Source: Chitinophagaceae bacterium
GTDB lineage: Bacteria > Bacteroidota > Bacteroidia > Chitinophagales > Chitinophagaceae
DNA: 11,223 nucleotides
Assembly: GCA_947483345.1 (NCBI GenBank)
Contig: CANKNL010000076.1
Span: forward strand, 1 to 11,223
Direction: 5' to 3'
The translations under genes were made by a program, and so were the position numbers. A model generated the notes under the pieces. That model did not search any database. It was not told the DNA's origin and saw only the letters and a program-made list of their open reading frames with translations. Positions 1 to 6,310 of this stretch are shown in pieces (within the stretch, counting starts at the first letter, position 1; the number at the start of each line of letters is the position of its first letter).

Positions 1-2313
1 ATGTTAGCCGATACCCAAAATTTTTTACTGCATAGTGTTTATACAAACCCAAATGATGATTTCTTTGAAGCCCTGGCGCAATATCTTGCCCAATGCCTTG
101 ATATGGAATATGTTTGTATTGATAAGTTGGAAGGTGATAACCTTACCGCCCAAACGCTGGCCATTTATAATGCCGGAAATTACGATACTAATGTTTGCTA
201 TTCCTTAAAGGATACACCCTGCGGCGAGGTTGTACGTAAAAAGATTTGTTGCTTTCCGCAGGATGTATGCCGCTTATTTCCAAACGATGCGGCACTGGCC
301 GACATAAAGGCAGAGAGCTATGCAGGTACTACGCTTTGGAGTTATGAGGGTAAGCCGATAGGGCTTATAGCCGTTATCGGGCAAAAGCCATTGTCCAATC
401 CTGCTCTGGCAGAGGCCGTACTTAAACTGGTGGCTGTGCGTGCCGGGGGTGAACTGGAACGTAAAGAAGCTGGTGAACAATTAAGGTTTAAAGACATTCA
501 GTTTCAAAAGCTTTCAGAAAATGTACCCGACCTTATATTTCAATTTACACGCAGGCCCGATGGAACCTACTGTGTTCCGATAGCCTCATCCGGCATTAAA
601 AATATTTTTGGTTGTGAGCCCGAAGATGTGTTGAATGACTTTACACCAATTGTCCGGGTTATTCATCCCGATGATGTCGAAAGGGTAATAAATGATATAG
701 AAAATTCTGCAAAAAATCTATCCTTATTCACTTGTGAGTTTAGAGTACAAGTTCCGGGCAAGCCTGTTCAATGGGTTTTGTCCCGATCAACCCCCGAGCG
801 ATTGGCGGATGGCAGCATAACCTGGTATGGATTTAATGCTAATATTACCGAAAGCAAAATAGCAGAAGAAAAATTAATTCAGCTGTCGCAGGTAGTGGAA
901 CAAAATCCGGTATCTATTGTCATCACAAATATCCAAGGCAATATCGAATATGCAAATCCGAAATTTTTGGAAACTACCGGGTATCAGTTGGATGAATTAA
1001 TAGGTAAGAATAACCGGATATTAAAATCGGGATATACAGTAGCGGCAGAATATAAACAACTGTGGCAAGCCCTTAAATCAGGTAATAGCTGGCAAGGGGA
1101 GTTTCATAACCGTAAAAAAAATGGGGAATTGTATTGGGAGACGGCCAGCCTTTCGCCAATAAAAAATGCACAAGGGCAAACAACTCATTACCTGGCCATC
1201 AAAGAAGACATCACGCAACGCAAGTTAACAGAGGAGGCCAGAAAAAGGGCTGTGGAACGCAATGACCTGTTGGTATCTCATGCCCCTTACTGTATACATG
1301 AAATTGATTTGTCGGGTAACCTGATCGCTATGAATCAATCGGGTTTACAAATGCTGGGGCTGCAACAGGAGAAAGACATTATTGGTGTGCCTTATCTTAA
1401 TGCGGTGTGTGCCGACGATCTGCCCCGTATTACCCAAAAGTTGCAGGACGCTTTTAAAGGCCAGTCCTCTGTTTTTGAGTTTGCCTCAGGCGATGGAAAA
1501 TACTATCAATCCAGTTTTATTCCCTTGCCCGAACTATCGGGGAAGATCGGTCATATTATGGGTATTTCCATTGACATGACAGATCAGAAAAATAATGAAG
1601 CCCTGCTAAAAAAACAGGCGATTGAATTAAAAAGCTCAAATGATGAATTGGAAAATTTTGCTTATATAGCCAGCCATGATCTGCAGGAGCCCCTGCGTAT
1701 GGTCAGCAGCTTTTTAAATTTATTGAATAAAAAACTGGACTCACAACTGGATGAGGAATCCCGGCAATTCATTCATTATGCCACAGACGGCGCCAACCGG
1801 ATGAAAATATTGATAAAGGATCTGTTGTTGTTTTCGAGGGTGGGTGCCAATAAGGAACTGTTTTCTACTTTTAATATGTCGGATATACTGCAATACAGTA
1901 TTCAGGTGTTAAAAGATAAAATTGATGACAGCCGGGCGGTAATAGATATACAGGCGATGCCGTTAGTAACCGGAAATAAAACCCTTTTCAATCAGTTATT
2001 TGTAAATTTGCTGAGTAATGCCTTAAAATACCATAGTGCCAAACAAATAAAAATTGACATTGGATTTACCGAAGATGAAATGGCCTATACTTTTTTTGTA
2101 AAAGACAACGGCATTGGTATTAAACCCGAATATTATGAAAGGATATTTGTTATTTTTCAGCGCCTGCACAATCTGGTGTCCTATTCCGGAACCGGTATTG
2201 GCCTGGCTATTTGTAAAAAGATAGTGGATATTCACCGGGGTAAAATCTGGGTACAATCAGAACCGGACAAGGGCACTGTTTTTTATTTTACCTTACCCAA
2301 AAAACTAAATTAG
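1..2313 (+). CDS. GAF-PAS-PAS-PAS sensor histidine kinase (HisKA, phytochrome-kinase class)
   Basis: Soluble sensor kinase of at least 770 residues with no membrane segment or signal peptide, so probably cytoplasmic. Domains in order: GAF-like (about 8-155), PAS (about 165-285), PAS (about 294-410), PAS (about 419-530), HisKA (about 547-615) and HATPase_c (about 650-768). The phospho-acceptor is His559 in ASHDLQEPLR, a form typical of bacteriophytochrome-like kinases. The ATP-binding boxes are an N-box NQLFVNLLSNALKYH, a G1 box DNGIGI at 702-707 and a G2 box GTGIGL at 730-735, so it should be active. It autophosphorylates on His and passes phosphate to a receiver; the Rcp1-like regulator 5 nt downstream is the obvious partner. 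The ligand is unknown. I see no evidence for a bilin-binding phytochrome core, only the kinase resemblance. The first ATG lies at base 1, so the true start may be further upstream and an N-terminal domain could be missing. Confidence 0.93.
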   Translation: MLADTQNFLLHSVYTNPNDDFFEALAQYLAQCLDMEYVCIDKLEGDNLTAQTLAIYNAGNYDTNVCYSLKDTPCGEVVRKKICCFPQDVCRLFPNDAALADIKAESYAGTTLWSYEGKPIGLIAVIGQKPLSNPALAEAVLKLVAVRAGGELERKEAGEQLRFKDIQFQKLSENVPDLIFQFTRRPDGTYCVPIASSGIKNIFGCEPEDVLNDFTPIVRVIHPDDVERVINDIENSAKNLSLFTCEFRVQVPGKPVQWVLSRSTPERLADGSITWYGFNANITESKIAEEKLIQLSQVVEQNPVSIVITNIQGNIEYANPKFLETTGYQLDELIGKNNRILKSGYTVAAEYKQLWQALKSGNSWQGEFHNRKKNGELYWETASLSPIKNAQGQTTHYLAIKEDITQRKLTEEARKRAVERNDLLVSHAPYCIHEIDLSGNLIAMNQSGLQMLGLQQEKDIIGVPYLNAVCADDLPRITQKLQDAFKGQSSVFEFASGDGKYYQSSFIPLPELSGKIGHIMGISIDMTDQKNNEALLKKQAIELKSSNDELENFAYIASHDLQEPLRMVSSFLNLLNKKLDSQLDEESRQFIHYATDGANRMKILIKDLLLFSRVGANKELFSTFNMSDILQYSIQVLKDKIDDSRAVIDIQAMPLVTGNKTLFNQLFVNLLSNALKYHSAKQIKIDIGFTEDEMAYTFFVKDNGIGIKPEYYERIFVIFQRLHNLVSYSGTGIGLAICKKIVDIHRGKIWVQSEPDKGTVFYFTLPKKLN

Positions 2314-2318
2314 TAGTT

Positions 2319-2771
2319 ATGAATAAAGAACTAAGTATTTTACTGGTAGAAGATAATGAAGGTGATATTGTACTTACATTGGAGGCTTTAAAAGAAGCCG
2401 GCGGAAACACCGGAGTAACGGTTGTAAAAGATGGCGAAGCAGCCATGCAGTACCTGCATAAGAAAGATGCGTATATCAATGCCCTTTTACCCGACCTTAT
2501 TTTGCTGGATATTAATTTACCGAAAATGAATGGAAAAGAAGTACTGGTAAAAATTAAAGAAGATATAAACCTGAAGATGATACCGGTAGTGATGCTCACC
2601 ACATCCGATTCGGAAAAAGACATCCTGTTTGCTTATAACCATGGCGCCAATTGCTATATTACCAAGCCCAGCGACTACCATCAATTTTTAAAAGAGGTAC
2701 AAAAGATCGTAGAATTTTGGATGCATATTGTTCATTTACCTAATAAAAAGTTTTATGAACAGAGAGATTAA
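2319..2771 (+). CDS. Rcp1-like single-domain response regulator
   Basis: A 150-residue stand-alone receiver with no output domain. Acidic pocket residues are Glu11 and Asp12, the phospho-acceptor is Asp64 in LLDINLPKMNG, the switch threonine is in LTTSD (about 94-95), and the conserved lysine is Lys116 in YITKPSD. The C-terminal tail FWMHIVHLP matches the Rcp1 family, the partners of cyanobacterial phytochrome kinase Cph1, which fits the phytochrome-class HisKA of the gene 5 nt upstream. Its likely role is to take phosphate from that kinase and act by protein-protein contact or as a phosphate sink or shuttle. Its last 17 nt overlap the start of the next kinase gene, so translational coupling is likely. 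Family assignment is firm; its target is inferred. Confidence 0.93.
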   Translation: MNKELSILLVEDNEGDIVLTLEALKEAGGNTGVTVVKDGEAAMQYLHKKDAYINALLPDLILLDINLPKMNGKEVLVKIKEDINLKMIPVVMLTTSDSEKDILFAYNHGANCYITKPSDYHQFLKEVQKIVEFWMHIVHLPNKKFYEQRD

Positions 2772-4221
2772 TCCACTTCGGTTTTTAGTTATTGAAGATA
2801 ACCCCTGGGATTCTATTTTATTAAAACATGCCTTAGAAATAAGTCAGTTACCCATCAGTACCATAAGTTATGCCGAAACGATGGCCGAAGCCCGCATACT
2901 GGTAAATGAAAACAGATACGACATCGCTTTGCTGGATCTTACCCTGCCTGATAGTTCCGGTCTGGATTCTGTTAACTCCTTAAATAAACTGATACCCGAA
3001 ACCCCCATAATAGTACTCTCGGGTTTAGCCACTATCGAAATAGCACTAGAGTCCATTTTATTAGGCGCGCAGGATTATCTGATAAAAGGGGAGTATGATG
3101 AAAAACTATTGTCTAAATCAGTTCAATTCGGTATTGAAAGAAAGAAATTATTAAAAAATCTGCATGACAGTCTGGTAAGATATGAGCTGGTAAACAGGGC
3201 CACCCAGGATATTATTTGGGAATGGGATATTAAAAAAGATGAAGTAATCCGAAACGAAGCCTTTACAATTATATTTGGATATGCCAACGACCCGGTTAAA
3301 AACAATCATGACTGGGTCATGAGTATAACACATCCCGATGACCGCGAGCAGTTAAAAAATAGTGTTCAAAATTGTATTGATCATAAACAGGAGAACTGGG
3401 AAGAGGCCTACCGCATCAAGGATGCTTATGGGGTCTATCGGGAGGTTTTTGACAGGGCTTTTATTCAGTTTGATGAAAAAGGCAATCCGGTAAAAATGAT
3501 CGGTTCATTTACCGATTTAACAGACCGGAGAAAACTGGAGAAGGCCTTGCATGATCAGCAGCTTAACCAGCAAAAAATGTTACTGGAAGTGAATATACAG
3601 GCACATGAAGATGAGAAGAACGAATTGGGTAAGGAACTGCATGATAATATAAATCAGATGCTGGCTACCGTAAAAATGTACCTGGGAATGATAAAATCAG
3701 GGCGTAGTATTCCTGATTTTGATCTGGTATCCAAGAGTTATGATTATCTTGAGCAAGCAATTATTGAGCTGCGTAAATTATCGCACTCTTTGGTGCCGCC
3801 TTCGCTGGGCGAAATAGGACTGGATGAAGCCCTGCATGCATTGGTAAATGACATCAATGTAGTTCAGGATCTTGACATCCGGCTGCTCATTGATAAAAAG
3901 TGTAAGTTGTTGCACCTCGACAAAAAAATGGCCTTAATGATCTTTAGAATTGTTCAGGAGCAATTAAGCAACATCACTAAATATGCCCGTGCTAAACAGG
4001 TTATCATTACTATTAAAAAGGATAAAGAGGAACTGCGTTTAATGGTAACCGATGATGGCATAGGGTTTAATGTACTCGAAGCCGGAAAGGGCATTGGATT
4101 AAAGAATATGGCCAACCGGCTGGAGTATTATGCCGGTAAACTTAAAATTATTACAACGCCCGGAAAAGGTTGTACCATTGAGGCAACGATACCGTTTAAC
4201 TTTAAAAATAAAACCATATGA
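2755..4221 (+). CDS. Receiver-PAS-HisKA_3 histidine kinase (NarX/DegS-type catalytic core)
   Basis: A 488-residue soluble kinase with an inverted architecture, the receiver coming first. The receiver (about 8-125) has Glu14/Asp15, phospho-acceptor Asp61 in LLDLTLPDSSG, Ser89 and Lys111. A PAS domain (about 142-258) contains HPDD and ends in the usual DLTDRR linker, followed by a coiled coil. HisKA_3 has His296 in GKELHDNINQ. The HATPase (about 390-480) has TDDGIGF and GKGIGLKNM. Start choice: a TTG at 2728 would add nine residues lying outside the receiver fold, so I take the ATG at 2755, which gives a 17-nt overlap with the preceding gene. The stop overlaps the next start as ATGA. HisKA_3 kinases normally phosphorylate NarL/LuxR-type regulators, exactly what follows. 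The receiver suggests that upstream phosphorylation gates this kinase (inference). Confidence 0.92.
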   Translation: MNREINPLRFLVIEDNPWDSILLKHALEISQLPISTISYAETMAEARILVNENRYDIALLDLTLPDSSGLDSVNSLNKLIPETPIIVLSGLATIEIALESILLGAQDYLIKGEYDEKLLSKSVQFGIERKKLLKNLHDSLVRYELVNRATQDIIWEWDIKKDEVIRNEAFTIIFGYANDPVKNNHDWVMSITHPDDREQLKNSVQNCIDHKQENWEEAYRIKDAYGVYREVFDRAFIQFDEKGNPVKMIGSFTDLTDRRKLEKALHDQQLNQQKMLLEVNIQAHEDEKNELGKELHDNINQMLATVKMYLGMIKSGRSIPDFDLVSKSYDYLEQAIIELRKLSHSLVPPSLGEIGLDEALHALVNDINVVQDLDIRLLIDKKCKLLHLDKKMALMIFRIVQEQLSNITKYARAKQVIITIKKDKEELRLMVTDDGIGFNVLEAGKGIGLKNMANRLEYYAGKLKIITTPGKGCTIEATIPFNFKNKTI

Positions 4222-4862
4222 AAAAAATGACCCTGGCCGCCATCGATGATCATAAATTTATCAGAGAGATGTGGACCATGTTATTTTCGGGCCATAACGA
4301 CATTGAATTTGTGGGCAGCAACGGCAGCTTTGAAGGCGGTTTGGAACTGGTAAAAAATAAAAAGCCTGATATCATTTTACTGGATATTAATTTACAGGAT
4401 AAGTCGGGTATAGATGCGGCGCCCATCATTAAAAAACTGTCGCCGGGCACAAAGATCATTGCTGTGTCCATGCATAGCGAACCGGTGTATGTTAAAAAAA
4501 TGCTGCACCTGGGTGCCCGGGGCTACATCACCAAAAACTCATCTCATAAAGAGGTTTTTATGGCCATTGATGTGGTGATGAAAGGCGGTATTTATATCTG
4601 TACCGAAATTAAGGATATTATTACCGAGCAGGTTATCAACAATGAAGCGGATGCACCCGATGTCCGAAACCTGTCTTTTCGCGAAATTGAAATTGTTAAG
4701 TTCTTAAAGGAAGGTCTCACATCAAAAGAGATCGCCGAAAAAATAAATGTGTCCTGCCGTACCGTAGAAGTACACCGTCATAATATTCTTAAGAAGCTGC
4801 AATTAAAAAATACCTCCTCGCTTATTAATTTTATCAATACAACCGACCTTACGTTTGAGTAG
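4218..4862 (+). CDS. NarL/FixJ (LuxR)-type DNA-binding response regulator
   Basis: A 214-residue response regulator. The N-terminal receiver has the Asp10/Asp11 acidic pair, phospho-acceptor Asp56 in LLDINLQDKSG, switch Ser84 and Lys106 in YITKNS. The C-terminal LuxR/GerE helix-turn-helix (about 149-210) has the family pattern LSFREIEIVKFLKEG, then TSKEIAEKINVS, then RTVEVHRHNILKKL. It starts inside the stop codon of the HisKA_3 kinase gene (ATGA overlap), the standard pairing, so it is very probably the transcriptional output of the cluster. Its target genes cannot be read from the window. A GGGAGTN heptamer array begins six bases after its stop codon, so the 3' end of the transcript runs into that array; no ordinary hairpin-plus-U terminator is visible there. 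Confidence 0.95.
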   Translation: MKKMTLAAIDDHKFIREMWTMLFSGHNDIEFVGSNGSFEGGLELVKNKKPDIILLDINLQDKSGIDAAPIIKKLSPGTKIIAVSMHSEPVYVKKMLHLGARGYITKNSSHKEVFMAIDVVMKGGIYICTEIKDIITEQVINNEADAPDVRNLSFREIEIVKFLKEGLTSKEIAEKINVSCRTVEVHRHNILKKLQLKNTSSLINFINTTDLTFE

Positions 4863-4867
4863 CAGTT

Positions 4868-4930
4868 GGGAGTGGGGAGTGGGGAGTCGGGAGTTGGGAG
4901 TCGGGAGTTGGGAGTCGGGAGTCGGCAGTT
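4868..4930 (+). repeat. Heptamer tandem array GGGAGTN, nine units, G-quadruplex-capable
   Basis: Nine consecutive 7-nt units. The last base cycles G, G, C, T, C, T, C, C, and the ninth unit is a degenerate GGCAGTT. It starts six bases after the stop of the LuxR-type regulator. Eight GGG runs separated by four-base spacers (AGTN) satisfy the GGG-N1-7 quadruplex rule on the plus strand, that is, in the transcript of the signalling operon. I see no coding potential and no CRISPR-like repeat/spacer organisation. Confidence 0.9.
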
Positions 4931-4950
4931 TTCCTCCGCGCCTCCGTGTC

Positions 4951-4970
4951 CCTGCCTGCCGGCAGGCAGG
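4951..4970. repeat. Perfect 20-bp palindrome
   Basis: CCTGCCTGCC is followed directly by its reverse complement GGCAGGCAGG, so the 20 bases are fully self-complementary with no loop. It is GC-rich (16 of 20) in an otherwise AT-rich gap. It could be a dispersed repeat (REP-like) or a cruciform or protein-binding site. There is no U-run after it, so it is not a canonical terminator, although it could contribute to ending the upstream transcript. Confidence 0.85.
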
Positions 4971-4976
4971 TCTTTA

Positions 4977-4989
4977 GCCTCTCCGAGGC
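4977..4989. repeat. Small hairpin GCCTC-TCC-GAGGC
   Basis: A 5-bp GC-rich stem with a three-base loop, seven bases after the 20-bp palindrome. It belongs to the cluster of short palindromes in this gap. A terminator role is possible but unsupported, because only TTAAAAG follows it. Confidence 0.5.
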
Positions 4990-5000
4990 ATTAAAAGATT

Positions 5001-5017
5001 AACTCCGCCAACGGGTT
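5001..5017 (+). repeat. 17-bp inverted-repeat partner, left copy
   Basis: AACTCCGCCAACGGGTT matches the reverse complement of 5619-5635 at 16 of 17 positions. The two copies bracket the whole block holding the IS110 relic and the GCAACGTC repeats, in opposite orientation, about 600 bp apart. They are either two members of a dispersed family or the ends of a composite insertion. Confidence 0.7.
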
Positions 5018-5043
5018 CTTTTAGTTTTATTATTCTGTTTCTC

Positions 5044-5060
5044 AGCAACGTCCTCGCCAA
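5044..5060 (+). repeat. Partial copy of the GCAACGTC palindromic repeat (copy C)
   Basis: AGCAACGTCCTCGCCAA resembles the left end of copy B (5539), which reads CGCAACGTCCTGGCCAA, with two mismatches. The other half is missing: the sequence continues into the 3' flank of the transposase relic. The preceding TTTCTC also precedes copy A, giving a 15-bp direct repeat (5038-5052 and 5380-5394). Confidence 0.6.
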
Positions 5061-5087
5061 GGATTTCTATGACAAAACAAAACTAAT

Positions 5088-5390
5088 TTAAGCTGTCTTT
5101 TTCACATATTCTTTATCATTATTAACAACTGCTACAACTCTTGCTAACAATTTAAATCGCACGGCATTAATTACACTCATTTTAGGTTTGCCTTCTAAAA
5201 CTTTTCTTTCATAGTATGTTTTTATTTCCGGATCACATTTTATGGCGGATAATGCTGCAAGATGAAGATTTGTTTTTAGCTTCTTATTTGCCATATGACT
5301 AACCTTTGTTTTGCCTTTAATGCTGATGCCGGATTGATAAGGGAAAGGTGCAACTCCACAATAACAGGCTAATTTCCTCTTTCTCAGCAA
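5088..5390 (-). pseudogene. IS110-family transposase, C-terminal fragment
   Basis: About 100 codons on the minus strand match the C-terminal Transposase_20 domain of IS110/IS116/IS902 transposases. Visible family patterns are KLACYCGVAPFPYQSG, then KGKTKVSHMANKKLK, LHLAALSAI, YYERKVLEGKPK and NAVRFKLLARVVAV. A full IS110 transposase is roughly 300-400 residues. Here the N-terminal DEDD RuvC-like nuclease domain is absent, while the SG-containing segment of the serine-bearing C-terminal domain remains. Upstream the match stops where a 45-bp palindromic repeat (5386-5430) begins. The frame stays open through that repeat, but the extra residues look like translated repeat. No ATG is present; the first candidate start is a TTG. 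This is a dead relic, not a mobile element able to move itself. Confidence 0.85.
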
Positions 5391-5430
5391 CGTCTCTCCA
5401 AAGCCCTGTGGGTTAGCCGAGGACGTTGCG
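5386..5430 (+). repeat. GCAACGTC-ended palindromic repeat, copy A
   Basis: A 45-bp element with left end AGCAACGTCTCTCC and right end GGACGTTGCG. The outer GCAACGTC/GACGTTGC arms are perfect inverted repeats of 8 bp around a roughly 21-bp core. Read in reverse complement, copy B has the identical 14-base left end and identical 10-base right end, with a diverged but related core sharing a GTT-GCC stretch. It directly truncates the IS110 relic. It resembles a REP or MITE-like element; the family name is unknown to me. Confidence 0.85.
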
Positions 5431-5434
5431 TCTG

Positions 5435-5538
5435 TTAAGAGAAGCCTTCTTTTGTAAACCCCATTTCTTCCATATCCTTAAAGTTTGTAACCGTGTAAAC
5501 TACCTGCTCACCGGCAATATAAAATTTCGCAGAAATAA
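5435..5538 (-). other. Unrecognised coding-like remnant (C-terminal tail)
   Basis: On the minus strand one frame reads VISAKFYIAGEQVVYTV followed by a charged tail ending in MGFTKEGFS and TAA, about 34 residues. The composition looks like real protein rather than translated repeat. It is cut on its upstream side by palindromic repeat B (5539-5582), through which the frame stays open, and it has no start codon or ribosome site of its own. It is probably the 3' end of a lost gene. I do not recognise the family, and it could be chance. Confidence 0.3.
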
Positions 5539-5582
5539 CGCAACGTCCTGGCCAACACACAAATCCGCGGAGAGACGTTGCT
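5539..5582 (-). repeat. GCAACGTC-ended palindromic repeat, copy B
   Basis: A 44-bp element in the opposite orientation to copy A. Its reverse complement starts AGCAACGTCTCTCC and ends GGACGTTGCG, identical to copy A's 14-base and 10-base ends. The core (GCGGATTTGTGTGTTGGCCA) differs from copy A's but is alignable. Conserved ends with a drifting core fit selection on, or recent mobilisation of, a hairpin. Confidence 0.85.
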
Positions 5583-5618
5583 AAGAAAAAGGCAGCCTTA
5601 GGTATAAAAAACTCTTTT

Positions 5619-5635
5619 AACCCGTTGGGGGAGTT
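5619..5635 (-). repeat. 17-bp inverted-repeat partner, right copy
   Basis: Its reverse complement AACTCCCCCAACGGGTT matches 5001-5017 with one mismatch (C for G at position 7). A further AGTTTT-like similarity follows in both copies. See the left copy for context. Confidence 0.7.
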
Positions 5636-5643
5636 ATTTTTAT

Positions 5644-5661
5644 TTGTCCCGTTAGGGACAA
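5644..5661. repeat. Hairpin TTGTCCC-GTTA-GGGACAA
   Basis: A perfect 7-bp stem with a GTTA tetraloop in the gap before rlmH. The downstream ATAGATTGGTAGAAAAA looks to me like a short dispersed sequence seen in other Bacteroidota genomes, but that is recollection and unchecked. It is not followed by a U-run. Confidence 0.6.
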
Positions 5662-5696
5662 TAGATTGGTAGAAAAAGAAGTAAGAACGTAAATAA

Positions 5697-5709
5697 ATGC
5701 CATAGGCAT
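5697..5709. repeat. Hairpin ATGCC-ATA-GGCAT
   Basis: A 5-bp stem with a three-base loop, 36 bases after the previous hairpin. It shares the same layout, with CC and GG closing a small TA-containing loop. It may be part of the same repeat unit. No function is evident. Confidence 0.45.
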
Positions 5710-5788
5710 GATAGAAGATTGCATTGTTCTGTCGTGTTTAGTTTATTTTTAACGCTTAATCTATCACCATCTTTCTTATTTTTAGTGC

Positions 5789-6262
5789 ATGAAATTTCAA
5801 TTCTGGACCATTGGTAAAATTCATGAGCCTTATGTAAAGGCGGGTGTTGACTTATTTACAAAACGCATTTCCAATTATTATCCGGTTGACTGGACCATTA
5901 TTCCGATGCCGAAAAATGCAGGCAAACTCAGCGAAGTGGAACTTAAAAAAAAAGAGGGAGACCAGATTACCGGTGCCTTACAAAAGGAGGATTACCTGGT
6001 TTTACTGGATGAAAGCGGCAAACAATTGAGCAGTGAAGAGCTTGCCCATTTTATTCAGTTAAGGGCCAATGACAGTATCAAAACGATTGTGTTTTTAATT
6101 GGAGGCGCTTATGGGGTAAGCGATGCCGTTAAGCAACGGGCCAATTATCAATGGAGTTTATCAAAACTGGTTTTTCCCCATCAACTGGTAAGATTGATTT
6201 TATCTGAACAGATCTACCGGGCCTGTTCCATCAACCGACATGAAAAATACCATCATAGTTAA
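5789..6262 (+). CDS. rlmH: 23S rRNA (pseudouridine1915-N3)-methyltransferase RlmH
   Basis: A 157-residue SPOUT-superfamily methyltransferase, the usual RlmH length. It transfers a methyl group from SAM to N3 of pseudouridine 1915 in helix 69 of 23S rRNA, acting on assembled 70S ribosomes as a homodimer. The N-terminus MKFQFWTIGK is typical. The SAM-binding trefoil-knot region is complete: LIGGAYGV (about 103-110), WSLSKLVFPHQLVR (about 122-135), SEQIYRA (139-145) and the C-terminal YHHS in place of the more common YHRE/YHH-x. The start is the only ATG consistent with the conserved N-terminus. The rhomboid gene follows after 48 nt on the same strand, so the two may be co-transcribed. Upstream lies the repeat-rich gap. 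Confidence 0.97.
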   Translation: MKFQFWTIGKIHEPYVKAGVDLFTKRISNYYPVDWTIIPMPKNAGKLSEVELKKKEGDQITGALQKEDYLVLLDESGKQLSSEELAHFIQLRANDSIKTIVFLIGGAYGVSDAVKQRANYQWSLSKLVFPHQLVRLILSEQIYRACSINRHEKYHHS

Positions 6263-6310
6263 CCAAATGATTTAGATTTACCATTTACAAAAACGGTTAA
6301 ACCCATTACC

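Larger units (their letters stand above)
4863..5788. other. Repeat-rich gene-poor gap between the signalling operon and rlmH
   Basis: This 926-bp stretch has no intact gene. It holds, in order, the GGGAGTN array, the 20-bp palindrome, a small hairpin, a 17-bp inverted pair whose copies enclose the IS110 transposase relic and three GCAACGTC repeats, an unrecognised coding remnant, and two more hairpins. The last 80 bases before rlmH are AT-rich and must contain its promoter, but I see no exact TAnnTTTG box there. The mixture suggests a tolerated landing site for short mobile sequences between two transcription units. Confidence 0.8.

Noticed and set aside
1..480. Phytochrome-type bilin-binding photoreceptor
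   Set aside because: The kinase domain and Rcp1 partner resemble the Cph1 system, but only one GAF-like domain precedes the PAS domains and no PAS-GAF-PHY chromophore core is visible, so light sensing cannot be claimed.
2288..2623. 111-codon open frame on the minus strand
   Set aside because: It lies antisense across the end of the kinase gene and the Rcp1-like regulator, both with clear conserved motifs; its sequence shows no family features.
2728..2754. TTG start giving a nine-residue longer receiver-PAS-HisKA_3 kinase
   Set aside because: The extra residues precede the receiver fold, the start is a rare codon, and the ATG at 2755 fits the family N-terminus.
4868..4930. CRISPR-like array
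   Set aside because: The unit is 7 nt with no unique spacers and no cas genes nearby; it is a simple tandem repeat.
4951..4970. Intrinsic terminator for the signalling operon
   Set aside because: The palindrome has no loop and is followed by TCTTTAGCC rather than a U-run.
5088..5430. Functional IS110 element with a bridge RNA
   Set aside because: The N-terminal catalytic DEDD domain and the whole 5' side are missing, so neither an active transposase nor an intact element end can be supported.
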